DNA from: DATLGB01 sp964242305
GTDB lineage: Bacteria > Actinomycetota > Thermoleophilia > Solirubrobacterales > Solirubrobacteraceae
Length of the DNA stretch: 64,000 nucleotides
Direction: 5' to 3'
NCBI GenBank assembly: GCA_964242305.1
Contig: CAXTBB010000017.1
Span: 1-64,000, forward strand
Every line of letters begins with the position of its first letter. Within the stretch, counting starts at the first letter, position 1. Below, in pieces: positions 18,071 to 26,668 of the stretch. Under the pieces are notes generated by a model. The model searched no databases, was not told where the DNA came from, and saw only the letters and a program-made list of their open reading frames with translations. Both the position numbers and the translations under genes were made by a program.

Positions 18071-19218
18071 CGCAGCACCGCCTCGACCCCGCGCCGCTCC
18101 AGTGAGCGCGCGATGATCAGCCGCTGGATCTCGCTGGTGCCCTCCCAGATGCGGTCGACACGCAGCTCGCGCCAGAAGCGCTCGGCGACGTAGGTGCGCA
18201 TGTAGCCGCGCCCGCCGAAGGCCTGCAGCGCCCGGTCGGCGCAGCGGTTCGCCGCCTCGCTGGCGAACAGCTTCGCCACGGACGCCTTCGCGTGCACGAT
18301 CTTCGGGTCCGCCCCCTCGTCGCGCAGGCGCGCCACCTCCAGGCCGAGCAGGCGGGCGGCAGCCGCGTCGGCGGCCGAGTCGGCCAGCGGGAACGCGACG
18401 CCCTGGTGGTCGATCAGCCGCGCGCCGCCCTGCACGCGCCCGGCGGCCCACGCGGTCGTCTCCTCCAGCAGCCGCGTCATCGCGCCGACGCAGCGGGCGG
18501 CGATCCCGAGCCGCTCCTCGACGAACCAGCGGCGCTGCAGCTCCTCGCCGCCGCCGAGGCCGCCCACGATCGCGTCCGCCCCGACCTCGACGCCGGTGAA
18601 GCGCAAAGTGGGATGGCCGTGCGGGTAGGTGTGGGTGAACGGCGGGTCGTCGACGACGGCGATCCCCGCCGCCGACGCGTCGACGAGGAACAGCGTCGGG
18701 AGCCGCTCGCCGTCGACCAGCGCGAGCGCCATGACGATGTAGACGGCCGCGACGTCGCCGTAGGTGACGAACCACTTCTCGCCGTCCAGGCGCCAGCCCG
18801 CGTCCGTCGGCGTCGCCGTCGTGGCGATGCTCGACGGGTCGGACCCCGCGTGCTCCTCCGTGACGGCGTACGCGTCGTGGAGCTCCCCGCGCAGCGCCGG
18901 CCGCAGGTAGCGGTCGATCTGCTCCGGCGTGCCGTGGGCGAGCACGTTGTAGGCGGTCGGGACGAACCACGACAGCGCGTTGGTGCTGCGGCCGAACTGC
19001 TCCTCGACGTGGAACCACTCCACCGTCGACCAGCCCTGCCCGCCGTGCTCGGCGGCGTGCGTGCCGCCGCTGAGCCGGCGCGCGAGCGCCTCGCTGCGGA
19101 TGCGCTCGACGTCCGCCTCGTCGATCCGGCCGCCGGCCAGCTCGGCGGTCACCTCGAGCGGGATCAGCACCTCGTCCACGAAGGCCCGCGCGCGGTCGGA
19201 GATCTCCTGCAGGCTCAT
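18067..19218 (-). CDS. Acyl-CoA dehydrogenase
   Basis: A 383-residue FAD enzyme with all three ACAD domains. Visible are 'YAVTEEHAGSDPSSIATTA' (first signature), 'KWFVTYGDVAAVYIVMA' and the C-terminal 'AFGGRGYMRTYVAERFWRELRVDRIWEGTSEIQRLIIARSL', which contains the catalytic glutamate segment. It oxidises an acyl-CoA to the 2-enoyl-CoA, passing electrons to ETF. A strong ribosome-binding site (GGGGAGGA) precedes the ATG at 19218. It is the first gene of the three-gene acyl-CoA cluster and is divergent from a TetR regulator 35 bp away. Confidence 0.92.
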   Translation of the reverse strand: MSLQEISDRARAFVDEVLIPLEVTAELAGGRIDEADVERIRSEALARRLSGGTHAAEHGGQGWSTVEWFHVEEQFGRSTNALSWFVPTAYNVLAHGTPEQIDRYLRPALRGELHDAYAVTEEHAGSDPSSIATTATPTDAGWRLDGEKWFVTYGDVAAVYIVMALALVDGERLPTLFLVDASAAGIAVVDDPPFTHTYPHGHPTLRFTGVEVGADAIVGGLGGGEELQRRWFVEERLGIAARCVGAMTRLLEETTAWAAGRVQGGARLIDHQGVAFPLADSAADAAAARLLGLEVARLRDEGADPKIVHAKASVAKLFASEAANRCADRALQAFGGRGYMRTYVAERFWRELRVDRIWEGTSEIQRLIIARSLERRGVEAVLR

Positions 19219-19253
19219 CGGGTCCTCCCCATCTGCGAGTGTGGACGGCGCCC

Positions 19254-19874
19254 ATGGCCCAGACGCAGGACACGCCGCGCGCCTCCGCCCGTCATCGCAT
19301 CCTCGCCGCCGCCGTGCGGCGCATCGCCAGCGACGGGATCGACGGGGTGCGCATCGCCAGGATCGCGATGGACGCCGGGGTCTCGGCGTCCCTGCTGCAC
19401 TACCACTTCGCCTCCCGCGACGCCCTGCTCGTCGAGGCGCTCGAGCACTCCTACGAGCTCGCCGGCGACGCGCGGGCGACGTCGAGCGAGGACGCGCCGG
19501 CGGACGTGCGGCTGGCGGCGATCATCGACTCCTGCCTGCCCGTCACGGACACGCTGCGCGACGACTTCGTCCTGTGGGTGGAGCTTTGGCTGCGCGCGAG
19601 TCGGCAACCGGAGCTGCGGCCCGTCGCCGCGCGCCTCTACGCCCGCATGCACGCGTGGGTCGCGGACTGCCTGACCGACGGGATCGCCACCGGTGAGCTG
19701 CGCGCCGTCGACGTGGAGCGCACCACCGGGCAGGTGCTCGCGCTGCTGGACGGCTACGGCGTGCGCGCGCTGTTCGGCGATCCGGCGATGCCCGTCGAGC
19801 GCGCGCGCCGCGAGGTGTGGGCCGCGGTCGCGCCGCCGCTCGGCCTGCCCGCCGAGCCGCCCGTCGCCCCCTGA
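19254..19874 (+). CDS. TetR-family regulator (BetI/PsrA-like)
   Basis: A 206-residue TetR regulator. The N-terminal helix-turn-helix reads RIASDGIDGVRIARIAMDAGVSASLLHYHFASRDAL, and the C-terminal half has a TetR_C_6-like ligand domain (DDFVLWVELWLRASRQPELRPV). ATG 19254 is preferred over an in-frame GTG at 19239 because the regulator core begins right after it. Divergent arrangement with the acyl-CoA dehydrogenase makes that operon its probable target, with an acyl-CoA as likely ligand; this is inference. Confidence 0.88.
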   Translation: MAQTQDTPRASARHRILAAAVRRIASDGIDGVRIARIAMDAGVSASLLHYHFASRDALLVEALEHSYELAGDARATSSEDAPADVRLAAIIDSCLPVTDTLRDDFVLWVELWLRASRQPELRPVAARLYARMHAWVADCLTDGIATGELRAVDVERTTGQVLALLDGYGVRALFGDPAMPVERARREVWAAVAPPLGLPAEPPVAP

Positions 19875-19882
19875 CCCGGCGC

Positions 19883-20803
19883 TCACCGGACCACCAGGGT
19901 GGCGTGCGCGACCGTCGCCGCCGCCCCGCCCGCGACCAGCAGCCGGTCGGTGGTGTGGACGAGGTCGCCGTAGCGCTCGACGGCGGACGTCGCGACCAGC
20001 GGCGCGTCCGCCGCGCGGATCGCCTGCCGGTGCTCGAGGTCCACGTGACGGACGCGGAACGACGCGCCGCCGAGCGCGCACCGGCGCGCCTCTTCGAGCA
20101 GCACGAGCTGCACGCCGGGGCGGAGGTGGCCTTCGCCGTCGAGGTCCGCCGCGCGCAACGGAACGTCCACCACGGCGTCCGGCTCGCGCGAGGGCACCGT
20201 GGCCACCGCGGCGGCGGGGAGGGCGACCCCGAGGTGCCGCTCGATCAGCTGCCGGATCCAGCGGCGCGCGAGGTCGGCGTCGACCGCCTCCGGATGGATG
20301 GCGACGTGCAGCCCGATGCCGTCGATGGCGGCGGTGATCGCGGCCGCCGCGTCGGCCGGGTCGGCGCACGCCCAGGCGCCCTCCCGCACGCCGAGCTCGA
20401 GCGTGCGCCGCAGCGTCCCCGTCCAGCCGTGCCGGAACTCCTGCAGCGTCCGGCGCATCGCGTCCGTGTGCAGCGACTCACCCCAGGCGTCGACCCACAG
20501 ACGCCAGCTCTCGCGATCGTCCGGGTCGTTGGACGCGATCCACGCGGCGAGCCGCCCCGGCGCGTCCTCGGCCCGTTCGTCGATCGCCCGCAGCTCGGCC
20601 AGGTCGTCCAGCGCGAGCTGGCGGAACACCTCCGCGACCACCTCGTCGCGCGAGCCGAAGTGGTAGTTGACCAGGCCGAGGCTCGCGCCCGCCTCGCGGG
20701 TGATCGCGCCGACGGTGGCGTCGGCGAAGCCCTCGCGCTCGACGACCCGGCGCGCCGCGGCCAGCAGCTCCGCCCGGCGCGTGCGGCCGGCGACCACGCT
20801 CAC
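19883..20803 (-). CDS. TetR regulator fused to a C-terminal hotdog (thioesterase-like) domain
   Basis: A continuous 306-residue frame. Residues about 7-55 are a TetR HTH (GFADATVGAITREAGASLGLVNYHFGSRDEV) and residues to about 195 a BetI-like ligand-binding domain. Residues about 208-306 then show the pattern of a 4HBT/hotdog thioesterase: 'PLRAADLDGEGHLRPGVQ' (D/G-H motif), 'LLEEARRC' and alternating beta strands. TetR proteins normally end near residue 200-220. GTG 20803 overlaps the ABC ATPase stop. As the last gene of the Pot-type importer operon it is the obvious candidate to bind the two CTGAAC-N4-GTTCAG palindromes upstream of the operon. A hotdog domain could bind, or hydrolyse, an acyl-CoA or other thioester ligand. 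Confidence 0.8.
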   Translation of the reverse strand: MSVVAGRTRRAELLAAARRVVEREGFADATVGAITREAGASLGLVNYHFGSRDEVVAEVFRQLALDDLAELRAIDERAEDAPGRLAAWIASNDPDDRESWRLWVDAWGESLHTDAMRRTLQEFRHGWTGTLRRTLELGVREGAWACADPADAAAAITAAIDGIGLHVAIHPEAVDADLARRWIRQLIERHLGVALPAAAVATVPSREPDAVVDVPLRAADLDGEGHLRPGVQLVLLEEARRCALGGASFRVRHVDLEHRQAIRAADAPLVATSAVERYGDLVHTTDRLLVAGGAAATVAHATLVVR

Positions 20804-21873
20804 GCCACCGCCTCCGGCGCGAGCACGCGCAGGGCCGCGGGCGGGAGGTGGACCGCGACCGCGTCGCCCGGCTCGTGCTCGGCGGTCGGCGCGTCGGAGG
20901 GCACGTCGACCTTGATCAGCGCGCCCGTCGCCAGCCGCACGCGGACCTCCTGGTGGAAGCCGAGGTAGACGACCTCCTCGACCATGCCCGGGATGCGGTT
21001 GGCACCCTCGCCGCCGCGCGCTTCGAGCTGCACGCTCTCCGGCCGCACCATCAGCATCGCGGCGCAGTCCGCGTACCCGCTGGCGTCGGCGCACACGAGC
21101 GTGAACGTCCCCAGCGCGAGCGTGTCCCCGCGTGTGCCGACCTGCACCTCGAGCAGGTTGGAGCTGCCGAGGAAGTTCGCGACGAACGTCGTCGCCGGGC
21201 CCTCGTAGAGCTCGCGCGGCGGTCCGCACTGCTCGATCACGCCGTCGCGCATGACCGCGACGCGGTCGCTCATCGTCAGCGCCTCGTCCTGGTCGTGGGT
21301 GACGTAGACGAAGGTGATCCCGAGCTGCTCCTGGATGCGCTTGAGCTCGACCTGGAGGTCCAGCCGCAGGCGGGCGTCCAGCGCGCCCAGCGGCTCGTCC
21401 AGCAGCAGGACCGGCGGCTCCAGCACCAGGGCGCGGGCCAGGGCCACGCGTTGCTGCTGGCCGCCCGACAGGTGCGCCGGCCGGCGGCCCTCGAAGCCCT
21501 CCAGCCGCACGAGGGCGACCGCCTCGGCGACCTTGCGCTCCGTCTCGGCCTTCGACAACCGCCGGTAGCGCAGGCCGAAGCCGATGTTCTCGGCGACCGT
21601 CCGGTGCGGGAACAGCGCGTAGCTCTGGAAGACCGTGTTGACGTCGCGCTTGTGCGGCGGCGTGTTCGACAGATCCGTCCCGTCGAGCAGGATGCGGCCG
21701 TCGTCGGGGCGCTCGAAGCCGGCGATCAGCCGCAGCGTCGTCGTCTTGCCGCAGCCGGACGGGCCGAGCATGGTGAAGAACTCGCCGGGCGGGATGGTGA
21801 GGTCGACGCCCGCCACGGCGACGTGCTCGCCGAAGCGCTTGACCAGCCCCTCCAGGACGATCTCGCCGCTCAC
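20800..21873 (-). CDS. PotA-like ABC importer ATPase
   Basis: A 357-residue ATPase with Walker A GPSGCGKTT, Q-loop VFQSYALFPH, signature LSGGQQQRVALARAL, Walker B VLLLDEPLGALDA, H-loop THDQ and a C-terminal TOBE domain (about residues 280-350) as in PotA/UgpC ATPases. It energises the two permeases upstream. GTG at 21873 overlaps the permease stop (GTGA), and its own stop overlaps the regulator start. Confidence 0.92.
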   Translation of the reverse strand: MSGEIVLEGLVKRFGEHVAVAGVDLTIPPGEFFTMLGPSGCGKTTTLRLIAGFERPDDGRILLDGTDLSNTPPHKRDVNTVFQSYALFPHRTVAENIGFGLRYRRLSKAETERKVAEAVALVRLEGFEGRRPAHLSGGQQQRVALARALVLEPPVLLLDEPLGALDARLRLDLQVELKRIQEQLGITFVYVTHDQDEALTMSDRVAVMRDGVIEQCGPPRELYEGPATTFVANFLGSSNLLEVQVGTRGDTLALGTFTLVCADASGYADCAAMLMVRPESVQLEARGGEGANRIPGMVEEVVYLGFHQEVRVRLATGALIKVDVPSDAPTAEHEPGDAVAVHLPPAALRVLAPEAVA

Positions 21874-22766
21874 GCGCGACCGCCCGCGTCGAGGCCGGCC
21901 ATCTGCTGGATGGCGAGCCCGCTGTCGCCTTCGCGCCGGCCCACCAGCCGGAAGACGAGGTAGGCGAGGGCAAGCGCCGCCAGGGAGACCACGAGCATGA
22001 TGCTGGCCAGGGCGTTGAGCGCCGGCGTCGGCGCTCCGCGCGCCTGGGCGTAGATGCGCATGGGGACGGTCGTGGTGTCCGCGCCCGAGGCCAGGTACTG
22101 CGAGATCACGAAGTCGTCGATGGAGAGCGCGAAGGCGACCAGCAGGCTCGCCACCATCGCGGGCGCCAGCAGCGGGAGCAGCACGCGCCGGAGGATCTCG
22201 TGCGGCGGCGCACCGAGGTCGGCGGCCGCCTCCTCGAGGTCCCCGCCGATCGTGGCCAGCCGCGCGCGCACGATCAGGACCACCCACGACAGGGTGAACG
22301 TCACCTGGCCGATCGCCTGCGCGGCTGTCCCCAGCCCGATCACGTCGAAGGCGGTGGTGAAGAGCAGGAACAGGCCGACGGCCAGGACCAGCTCGGGCGT
22401 CACCAGCGGCAGCAGCAGCAGGACGTTGGTCACCCCGGCGACGGGGCCGCGCCAGCGCCGCATGCCGAGCGCGAGCGCCGTGCCCAGCGGCACGGAGATG
22501 ACCATCACCAGCAGCGCCAGCACCAGGCTGTGGCGCAGCGCCGCCAGCAGGGTCGGGTCCCCGAAGACGCTGAGGTCGTCGTCCCCCCACAGCCAGCGGA
22601 ACGACCAGCCCTGCGACGACGTGCGCGAGCGACCGTCGTTGAAGGCGAAGCGGACGGCCAGCAGGACCGGCACGAGCGACCACAGGACGTAGATCAGCGT
22701 CACCGCCTTGAGCGCCCGCGGGCGTCCCCACGGGTTGGCCAGCCGCCCGCGCAGCGCGGCGATCAC
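21870..22766 (-). CDS. PotC-like ABC importer permease
   Basis: A 298-residue inner-membrane permease with six predicted segments and the EAA loop 'EEAAADLGAPPHEILRRVLLPLLAP'. The second half (FALSIDDFVISQYLASGADTTTVPMRIYAQAR) is characteristic of PotC, the second permease of spermidine/putrescine-type importers. GTG 22766 overlaps the upstream stop. It forms a heterodimer with the PotB-like product. Confidence 0.92.
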   Translation of the reverse strand: MIAALRGRLANPWGRPRALKAVTLIYVLWSLVPVLLAVRFAFNDGRSRTSSQGWSFRWLWGDDDLSVFGDPTLLAALRHSLVLALLVMVISVPLGTALALGMRRWRGPVAGVTNVLLLLPLVTPELVLAVGLFLLFTTAFDVIGLGTAAQAIGQVTFTLSWVVLIVRARLATIGGDLEEAAADLGAPPHEILRRVLLPLLAPAMVASLLVAFALSIDDFVISQYLASGADTTTVPMRIYAQARGAPTPALNALASIMLVVSLAALALAYLVFRLVGRREGDSGLAIQQMAGLDAGGRA

Positions 22767-23674
22767 GCGCCCTCCACCGCCCGCTGGTCCGCGCGCAGCT
22801 GGCGCAGGTAGAAGATCATCGCGGCCAGCAGGAACAGCGACAGCAGCAGGGTCAGCGCGGCGCCCAGCGGCTTGTTGGGGCCCTGCAGCAGGTCGTCGTT
22901 GATGACGGTGCCGACCATGCTCGTGCGCGGCGAGCCCGACATCAGGTCGGCCGTGTAGTAGTCGCCGTACATCGGCAGCGCGATGATCACCATCGCGCTG
23001 AGCACGGCCGTCCGCGAGCCCGGCAGGACGACGTGGCGGAAGGCGCCGGCCGGCGAGGCGCCCAGGTCGCGGGCCGCCTCGATCATCCGCCCGTCGATGC
23101 GGTCCAGCGCCGCGTACAGCGGCAGGATCAGGTACGGCACATAGCCGTAGACGAGCCCGAGCACGACCGTGACGTGCTGACCGCCGAGCCAGCCGCCCGC
23201 GTCGAACAGGCCGACGGAGCGCAGCAGGGAGTCGATCGAGAGGGCGTCGAGGATGCGCGCCGCGTAGCCGTCGCTGGCGAGCAGGTTCGTCCACGCGAAC
23301 ATGCGCATCAGGTAGGAGATCCAGAACGGCAGCACCAGCGCGACCAGCAGCGGCGTGCGCCAGCGGCCGGCGTGGCGCGCGGTGTACCAGGCGACGGGGT
23401 AGCCGATCGCCAGCGACAGCCCGACCGCGATCACCACGTACACGCTCGTGCGCACGAATTCGTCCCACACCTCGCCGCCCGGCGCGGCCTGGTCGATCGC
23501 CTTGAGGAGCCAGCCGACGTTCCAGTCCACGGGGTTCCAGAACGGGACGGGCTCGTAGAGCGTCGTCGTGTTGCCGAGGCCGACGCAGACGATCGCGTAG
23601 AACGCCACGCCGAAGAAGGCCGCCAGCCACAGGACCCCCGGGGCCGCCAGCAGCACGCCGACACGCGACCGCAC
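22763..23674 (-). CDS. PotB-like ABC importer permease
   Basis: A 303-residue permease with six membrane segments. The EAA loop is 'IEAARDLGASPAGAFRHVVLPGS', and the segments 'PFWISYLMRMFAWTNLL' and 'MYGDYYTADLMSGSPRTSMVG' match the PotB family. It starts with GTG at 23674, 6 bp after the stop of the binding-protein gene. Confidence 0.92.
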   Translation of the reverse strand: MRSRVGVLLAAPGVLWLAAFFGVAFYAIVCVGLGNTTTLYEPVPFWNPVDWNVGWLLKAIDQAAPGGEVWDEFVRTSVYVVIAVGLSLAIGYPVAWYTARHAGRWRTPLLVALVLPFWISYLMRMFAWTNLLASDGYAARILDALSIDSLLRSVGLFDAGGWLGGQHVTVVLGLVYGYVPYLILPLYAALDRIDGRMIEAARDLGASPAGAFRHVVLPGSRTAVLSAMVIIALPMYGDYYTADLMSGSPRTSMVGTVINDDLLQGPNKPLGAALTLLLSLFLLAAMIFYLRQLRADQRAVEGA

Positions 23675-23680
23675 CGCCGG

Positions 23681-24985
23681 CTAGCCGTTCTTGAGCGTCG
23701 CGAAGGTGGAGTCCCACAGCCGGTCCCCCGCGGCGGTCAGCCCGAGATACGCGTTGCCGGTCGCGTAGTCCTCGCGGTCGAGGATGACGCTGCGCAGCGA
23801 GGGCGGCACGATCTGGCGATCGATGAGCACGTCGGAGCTGATGGCGGTCAGCGGCGGCTGGTAGCCGACGTAGCCCGTGAAGTTCTCGTAGGCGACGTCG
23901 TTGTCGAGCATGTAGTTGATGAAGCGGTGCGCCATCGCCGGCTTGGACGCCTCGGCGCCGACGGCGATGAAGTCGTTGTAGACCGGGCCGCCGGCTCGCT
24001 GGGTCCAGTAGGAGAGGACGGTCGCCGGTGTCCCCTTGGGCAGGTAGGAGATGACGGCGTTGACCATGTCGCCCGACCACACCTGGGCCATCCAGACGCG
24101 CCCGGCCGGCAGCGTCTCGTAGCCGGCGATCGAGATCTTCACGCCGACGCGGTCGCGCAGGGCGGTGAGGTCGCGTCCGGCCCGGGCGATCCTCGTGGCC
24201 GACTCCGTGTTCAGGTCCGGCTCGCCGCGGCGCAGGAGCGCCATGCCGATCGTCTCGCGCTCGTCGTCGAGGATCGCCACGCGGCCCTGGAACCGCTTGG
24301 CCTGCCAGAACGCCTCCCACCCCAGCGCGCCCGGGTCGAGGCCGCTGAGCTTGTCGTTGCGCCAGCCGATGCCCGTCCCGTACGTCGTGTAGGGGACGGA
24401 GTAGCGCGAGCCGACGTCGTAGGGCGGCGAGTGCAGCTCCGGCCAGACGTTGGCCTGGAGGTTGGGGATGCGGTCGAGGTCCAGCGGCGCCACCAGCTCG
24501 GACCCGACGAGCTTGGAGAGCTGCTCGGGCGTCGAGAAGATCACGTCGAAGCGCTGGCCCGAGCTGAGCTTGGAGAACGCCTCGTCGGGGGTCGTGTAGG
24601 TGCTGACCCGGACCGAGACCCCCTCGCGGCGCCCGAACTCCTTGATCACCTTCGGGCTGAGGTAGTCGGCGTAGTTGAAGACGGTCAGCTCGCCGCCGCG
24701 CTCGGGCTTCGCGGACGCGGCGACGGCCGACGTCGTCCGCGGCAGGGTGACGGGGTAGTCGCGCCGGGCCAGCGGGATGCCGAAGGCGTCCGTCGGCCCG
24801 CCCGCGGTCGGGTCGCCCAGCAGGCCCTTGCCGGTCCCCTTGGCCCCGGCGACCGCGATCGGCGTCGTCGTGTTGGCGCACCCGGCGAGGCCCGCGCCGG
24901 CCGCCGCGACCAGCGACGCTCCGGCCGCGCGGGTGATCAGCGCGCGCCGGGAGACTCCGCTGTCTGAACGATCGTTCAGCCCGAT
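23681..24985 (-). CDS. PotD/PotF-like lipoprotein substrate-binding protein with non-canonical start
   Basis: A protein of about 432-434 residues of the spermidine/putrescine-binding family: 'ELTVFNYADYLSPKVIKEFGRR', 'YTTYGTGIGWRNDKLSG' and 'MAHRFINYMLDNDVAYENF' are typical. The N-terminus has a twin-arginine motif (SRRALI) and a lipobox LAGC, so the first ATG/GTG/TTG in frame (GTG 24649) is far too late. Upstream of the Tat motif only CTG (24977-24979) and ATC (24983-24985) are available before an in-frame TAG. The ATC lies exactly 6 nt after a TAGAAA -10 box, matching the leaderless rule of this window, so I place the start there. It binds a polyamine, betaine or similar amine; the ligand is not determinable here. 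Confidence 0.82.
   Translation of the reverse strand: MGLNDRSDSGVSRRALITRAAGASLVAAAGAGLAGCANTTTPIAVAGAKGTGKGLLGDPTAGGPTDAFGIPLARRDYPVTLPRTTSAVAASAKPERGGELTVFNYADYLSPKVIKEFGRREGVSVRVSTYTTPDEAFSKLSSGQRFDVIFSTPEQLSKLVGSELVAPLDLDRIPNLQANVWPELHSPPYDVGSRYSVPYTTYGTGIGWRNDKLSGLDPGALGWEAFWQAKRFQGRVAILDDERETIGMALLRRGEPDLNTESATRIARAGRDLTALRDRVGVKISIAGYETLPAGRVWMAQVWSGDMVNAVISYLPKGTPATVLSYWTQRAGGPVYNDFIAVGAEASKPAMAHRFINYMLDNDVAYENFTGYVGYQPPLTAISSDVLIDRQIVPPSLRSVILDREDYATGNAYLGLTAAGDRLWDSTFATLKNG
24964..24979. promoter_or_regulatory. TetR-type operator 1 (CTGAAC-N4-GTTCAG)
   Basis: CTGAACGATCGTTCAG is a perfect 16-bp palindrome just downstream of the predicted start point of the Pot-type operon. A second site with the same arms lies 67 bp away, centre to centre. 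Size and symmetry suit a TetR-family dimer; the TetR-hotdog gene closes the same operon. Confidence 0.7.
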
Positions 24986-24991
24986 GGCTGC

Positions 24992-25020
24992 TTTCTACCG
25001 TGCCGGAAGAGCTCTGTCCA
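24992..25020 (-). promoter_or_regulatory. Promoter of the Pot-type importer operon
   Basis: On the minus strand TGGACA (25015-25020) and TAGAAA (24992-24997) are separated by 17 bp. The expected start point coincides with the proposed ATC start codon at 24985. The promoter is flanked by the two palindromes. Confidence 0.6.
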
Positions 25021-25030
25021 GTGCCTGTGT

Positions 25031-25046
25031 CTGAACGCCGGTTCAG
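25031..25046. promoter_or_regulatory. TetR-type operator 2 (CTGAAC-N4-GTTCAG)
   Basis: CTGAACGCCGGTTCAG has the same 6-bp arms as operator 1. It lies upstream of the importer promoter and overlaps the stop codon region of the flavoprotein gene at 25043. The two sites bracket the promoter. Confidence 0.65.
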
Positions 25047-26668
25047 GCCCGGGAGAGGACGCGCCGCGGCGCCGATCGCACCCGCGCCCGGCGCTGGTCG
25101 GACAGCACGCGCTTGGCCGCGTTGTGGCCGGAGACGCCCATCACCCCGCCGCCCGGGTGCGTCCCGGCGCCGCACAGGTACAGGCCGTCGACCGGCGTCG
25201 CGTACTGCGCCATCTCCGGGCACGGGCGCATGAAGGCCATCTGGTCCAAGCCCTGCTCGCCCTGGAAGATCGAGCCGCCCTCCAGACCGAAGATGTCCTC
25301 CAGGTCGGGCGGGGCCAGCACCTCGTAGTGCAGCAGCGCGGCGTCGACGTTGGGGGCGTGGCGGGCCAGGATGTCGAAGCAGCGCCGCCCGTAGGCCTCG
25401 CGCGCTCCCTCCCCCCAGTCCTCCGCGCGCCACGGGCCGAACTGGGTGAACATGGTCAGGACGGTGGTGCCGTCGTCGGTCAGCGACGGGTCGATGGAGC
25501 TGGGCACCTCGACCTCGATGTAGGGCTCGGCGGCGGGGACGCCGCGGGTGGCGTCCTGCCAGGCGCGCTCGAGGTAGTCGATGGACGGGCAGATCGCCAG
25601 GCTGGTGTGCAGCAGCGCCTCGGCCACCGCCGGGTCCACGCCCTCGTAGCGCGGCGGCTCGGACAGCACGGCGTTGACCTTCACGGACCCGCCGCGCGTC
25701 TTGTAGCGGCGCATGGCCTCGGCGACCTCGTCGGGGAAGTGCTCCGCTCCGACCAGGTCGAGCACGGTCATCCGGGGGTGGGCGCCCGACAGGACGGTGG
25801 GTGCGCGCAGCACCTCGCCCGACGCGAGCGTCACGCCGACGGCGGACCCGCCCTCGACGTCGATGGACGCGACGGCCGCGTCCGTGCGCACGTCGGCGCC
25901 GGCGGCGCGGGCGCTGGCGGCGATGGCCTCCGAGATGCCGCCCATCCCCCCGCGCACGTGGCCCCAGGCGCCGGGCACGCCGTCGATCTCGCCGAGGTCG
26001 TGGTGGAGCAGGTTGTAGGCCGTGCCGGGGGTCCGCGGGCCCGCCCACACGCCGACCACGCCCGTCGAGGCGTAGGCGCCCTTCAGCGCGTCCGTCTCGA
26101 ACCAGTCGTCCAGCAGGTCGCCGACCGACATCGTCATCACCCGGTAGAGCTCGCGCAGGTCGCGCGCGCCGAGGCCGGCCGCGCGGGCGCCCTCGCGGAT
26201 CAGCGCGGCGAGGTCCCGCGGCTTGCGCGAGCCGAGCGCCGGCGGCGGGCGCAGCATCAGCGGGCGCAGGAAGTCCGCCGCGCGCTCCATCACCGCGTTG
26301 AAGCCCTGCAGCGCGTCCGCGTCGTGACGCGACACCCGGGCGACCTGGTCGTACGTGCGGCGGTCGTCGTCGTGGAAGAGGATCGGGCTGCCGTCGGCGG
26401 CGAAGGTGGCGAACAGCGGGTCGAGCGGGATCGCCTCGTACCCGAAGCGCTTGAGCTCGAGGTCGGCGACGATGCGCGGGTTGAGCATGGAGACGACGTA
26501 GGAGGCGCGCGACACGCGCTGGCCCGGCCACACCTCCTCCGTCACGCAGGCGCCGCCGAGGATCGGGCGCCGTTCGAGGACGGCGACGCGCTGGCCGGCC
26601 CGCGCCAGGTAGGCGGCGGCGGTGAGGCCGTTGTGCCCACCGCCGACGACGATCGCGTCGTAGCTCAC
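25043..26668 (-). CDS. Phytoene-desaturase-like FAD oxidoreductase
   Basis: A 541-residue COG1233 flavoprotein, paralogous to the one at 14418-16028. It has VVGGGHNGLTAAAYLARAG at about residues 7-25, VLERRPILGGACVTEE, and the C-terminal 'GLYLCGAGTHPGGGVMGVSGHNAA'. The N-terminal 25 residues and C-terminal FAD loop are nearly the same as in the paralogue. It overlaps the Rieske oxygenase by 4 nt (GTGA), so the two probably act in sequence on one substrate. The function of this flavoprotein group outside carotenoid synthesis is poorly defined. Confidence 0.85.
   Translation of the reverse strand: MSYDAIVVGGGHNGLTAAAYLARAGQRVAVLERRPILGGACVTEEVWPGQRVSRASYVVSMLNPRIVADLELKRFGYEAIPLDPLFATFAADGSPILFHDDDRRTYDQVARVSRHDADALQGFNAVMERAADFLRPLMLRPPPALGSRKPRDLAALIREGARAAGLGARDLRELYRVMTMSVGDLLDDWFETDALKGAYASTGVVGVWAGPRTPGTAYNLLHHDLGEIDGVPGAWGHVRGGMGGISEAIAASARAAGADVRTDAAVASIDVEGGSAVGVTLASGEVLRAPTVLSGAHPRMTVLDLVGAEHFPDEVAEAMRRYKTRGGSVKVNAVLSEPPRYEGVDPAVAEALLHTSLAICPSIDYLERAWQDATRGVPAAEPYIEVEVPSSIDPSLTDDGTTVLTMFTQFGPWRAEDWGEGAREAYGRRCFDILARHAPNVDAALLHYEVLAPPDLEDIFGLEGGSIFQGEQGLDQMAFMRPCPEMAQYATPVDGLYLCGAGTHPGGGVMGVSGHNAAKRVLSDQRRARVRSAPRRVLSRA

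Noticed and set aside
23681..24649. PotD-like gene starting at GTG 24649
   Set aside because: This would remove the Tat signal, the lipobox and the first conserved strand (FNYADYL), all of which are encoded in frame upstream.
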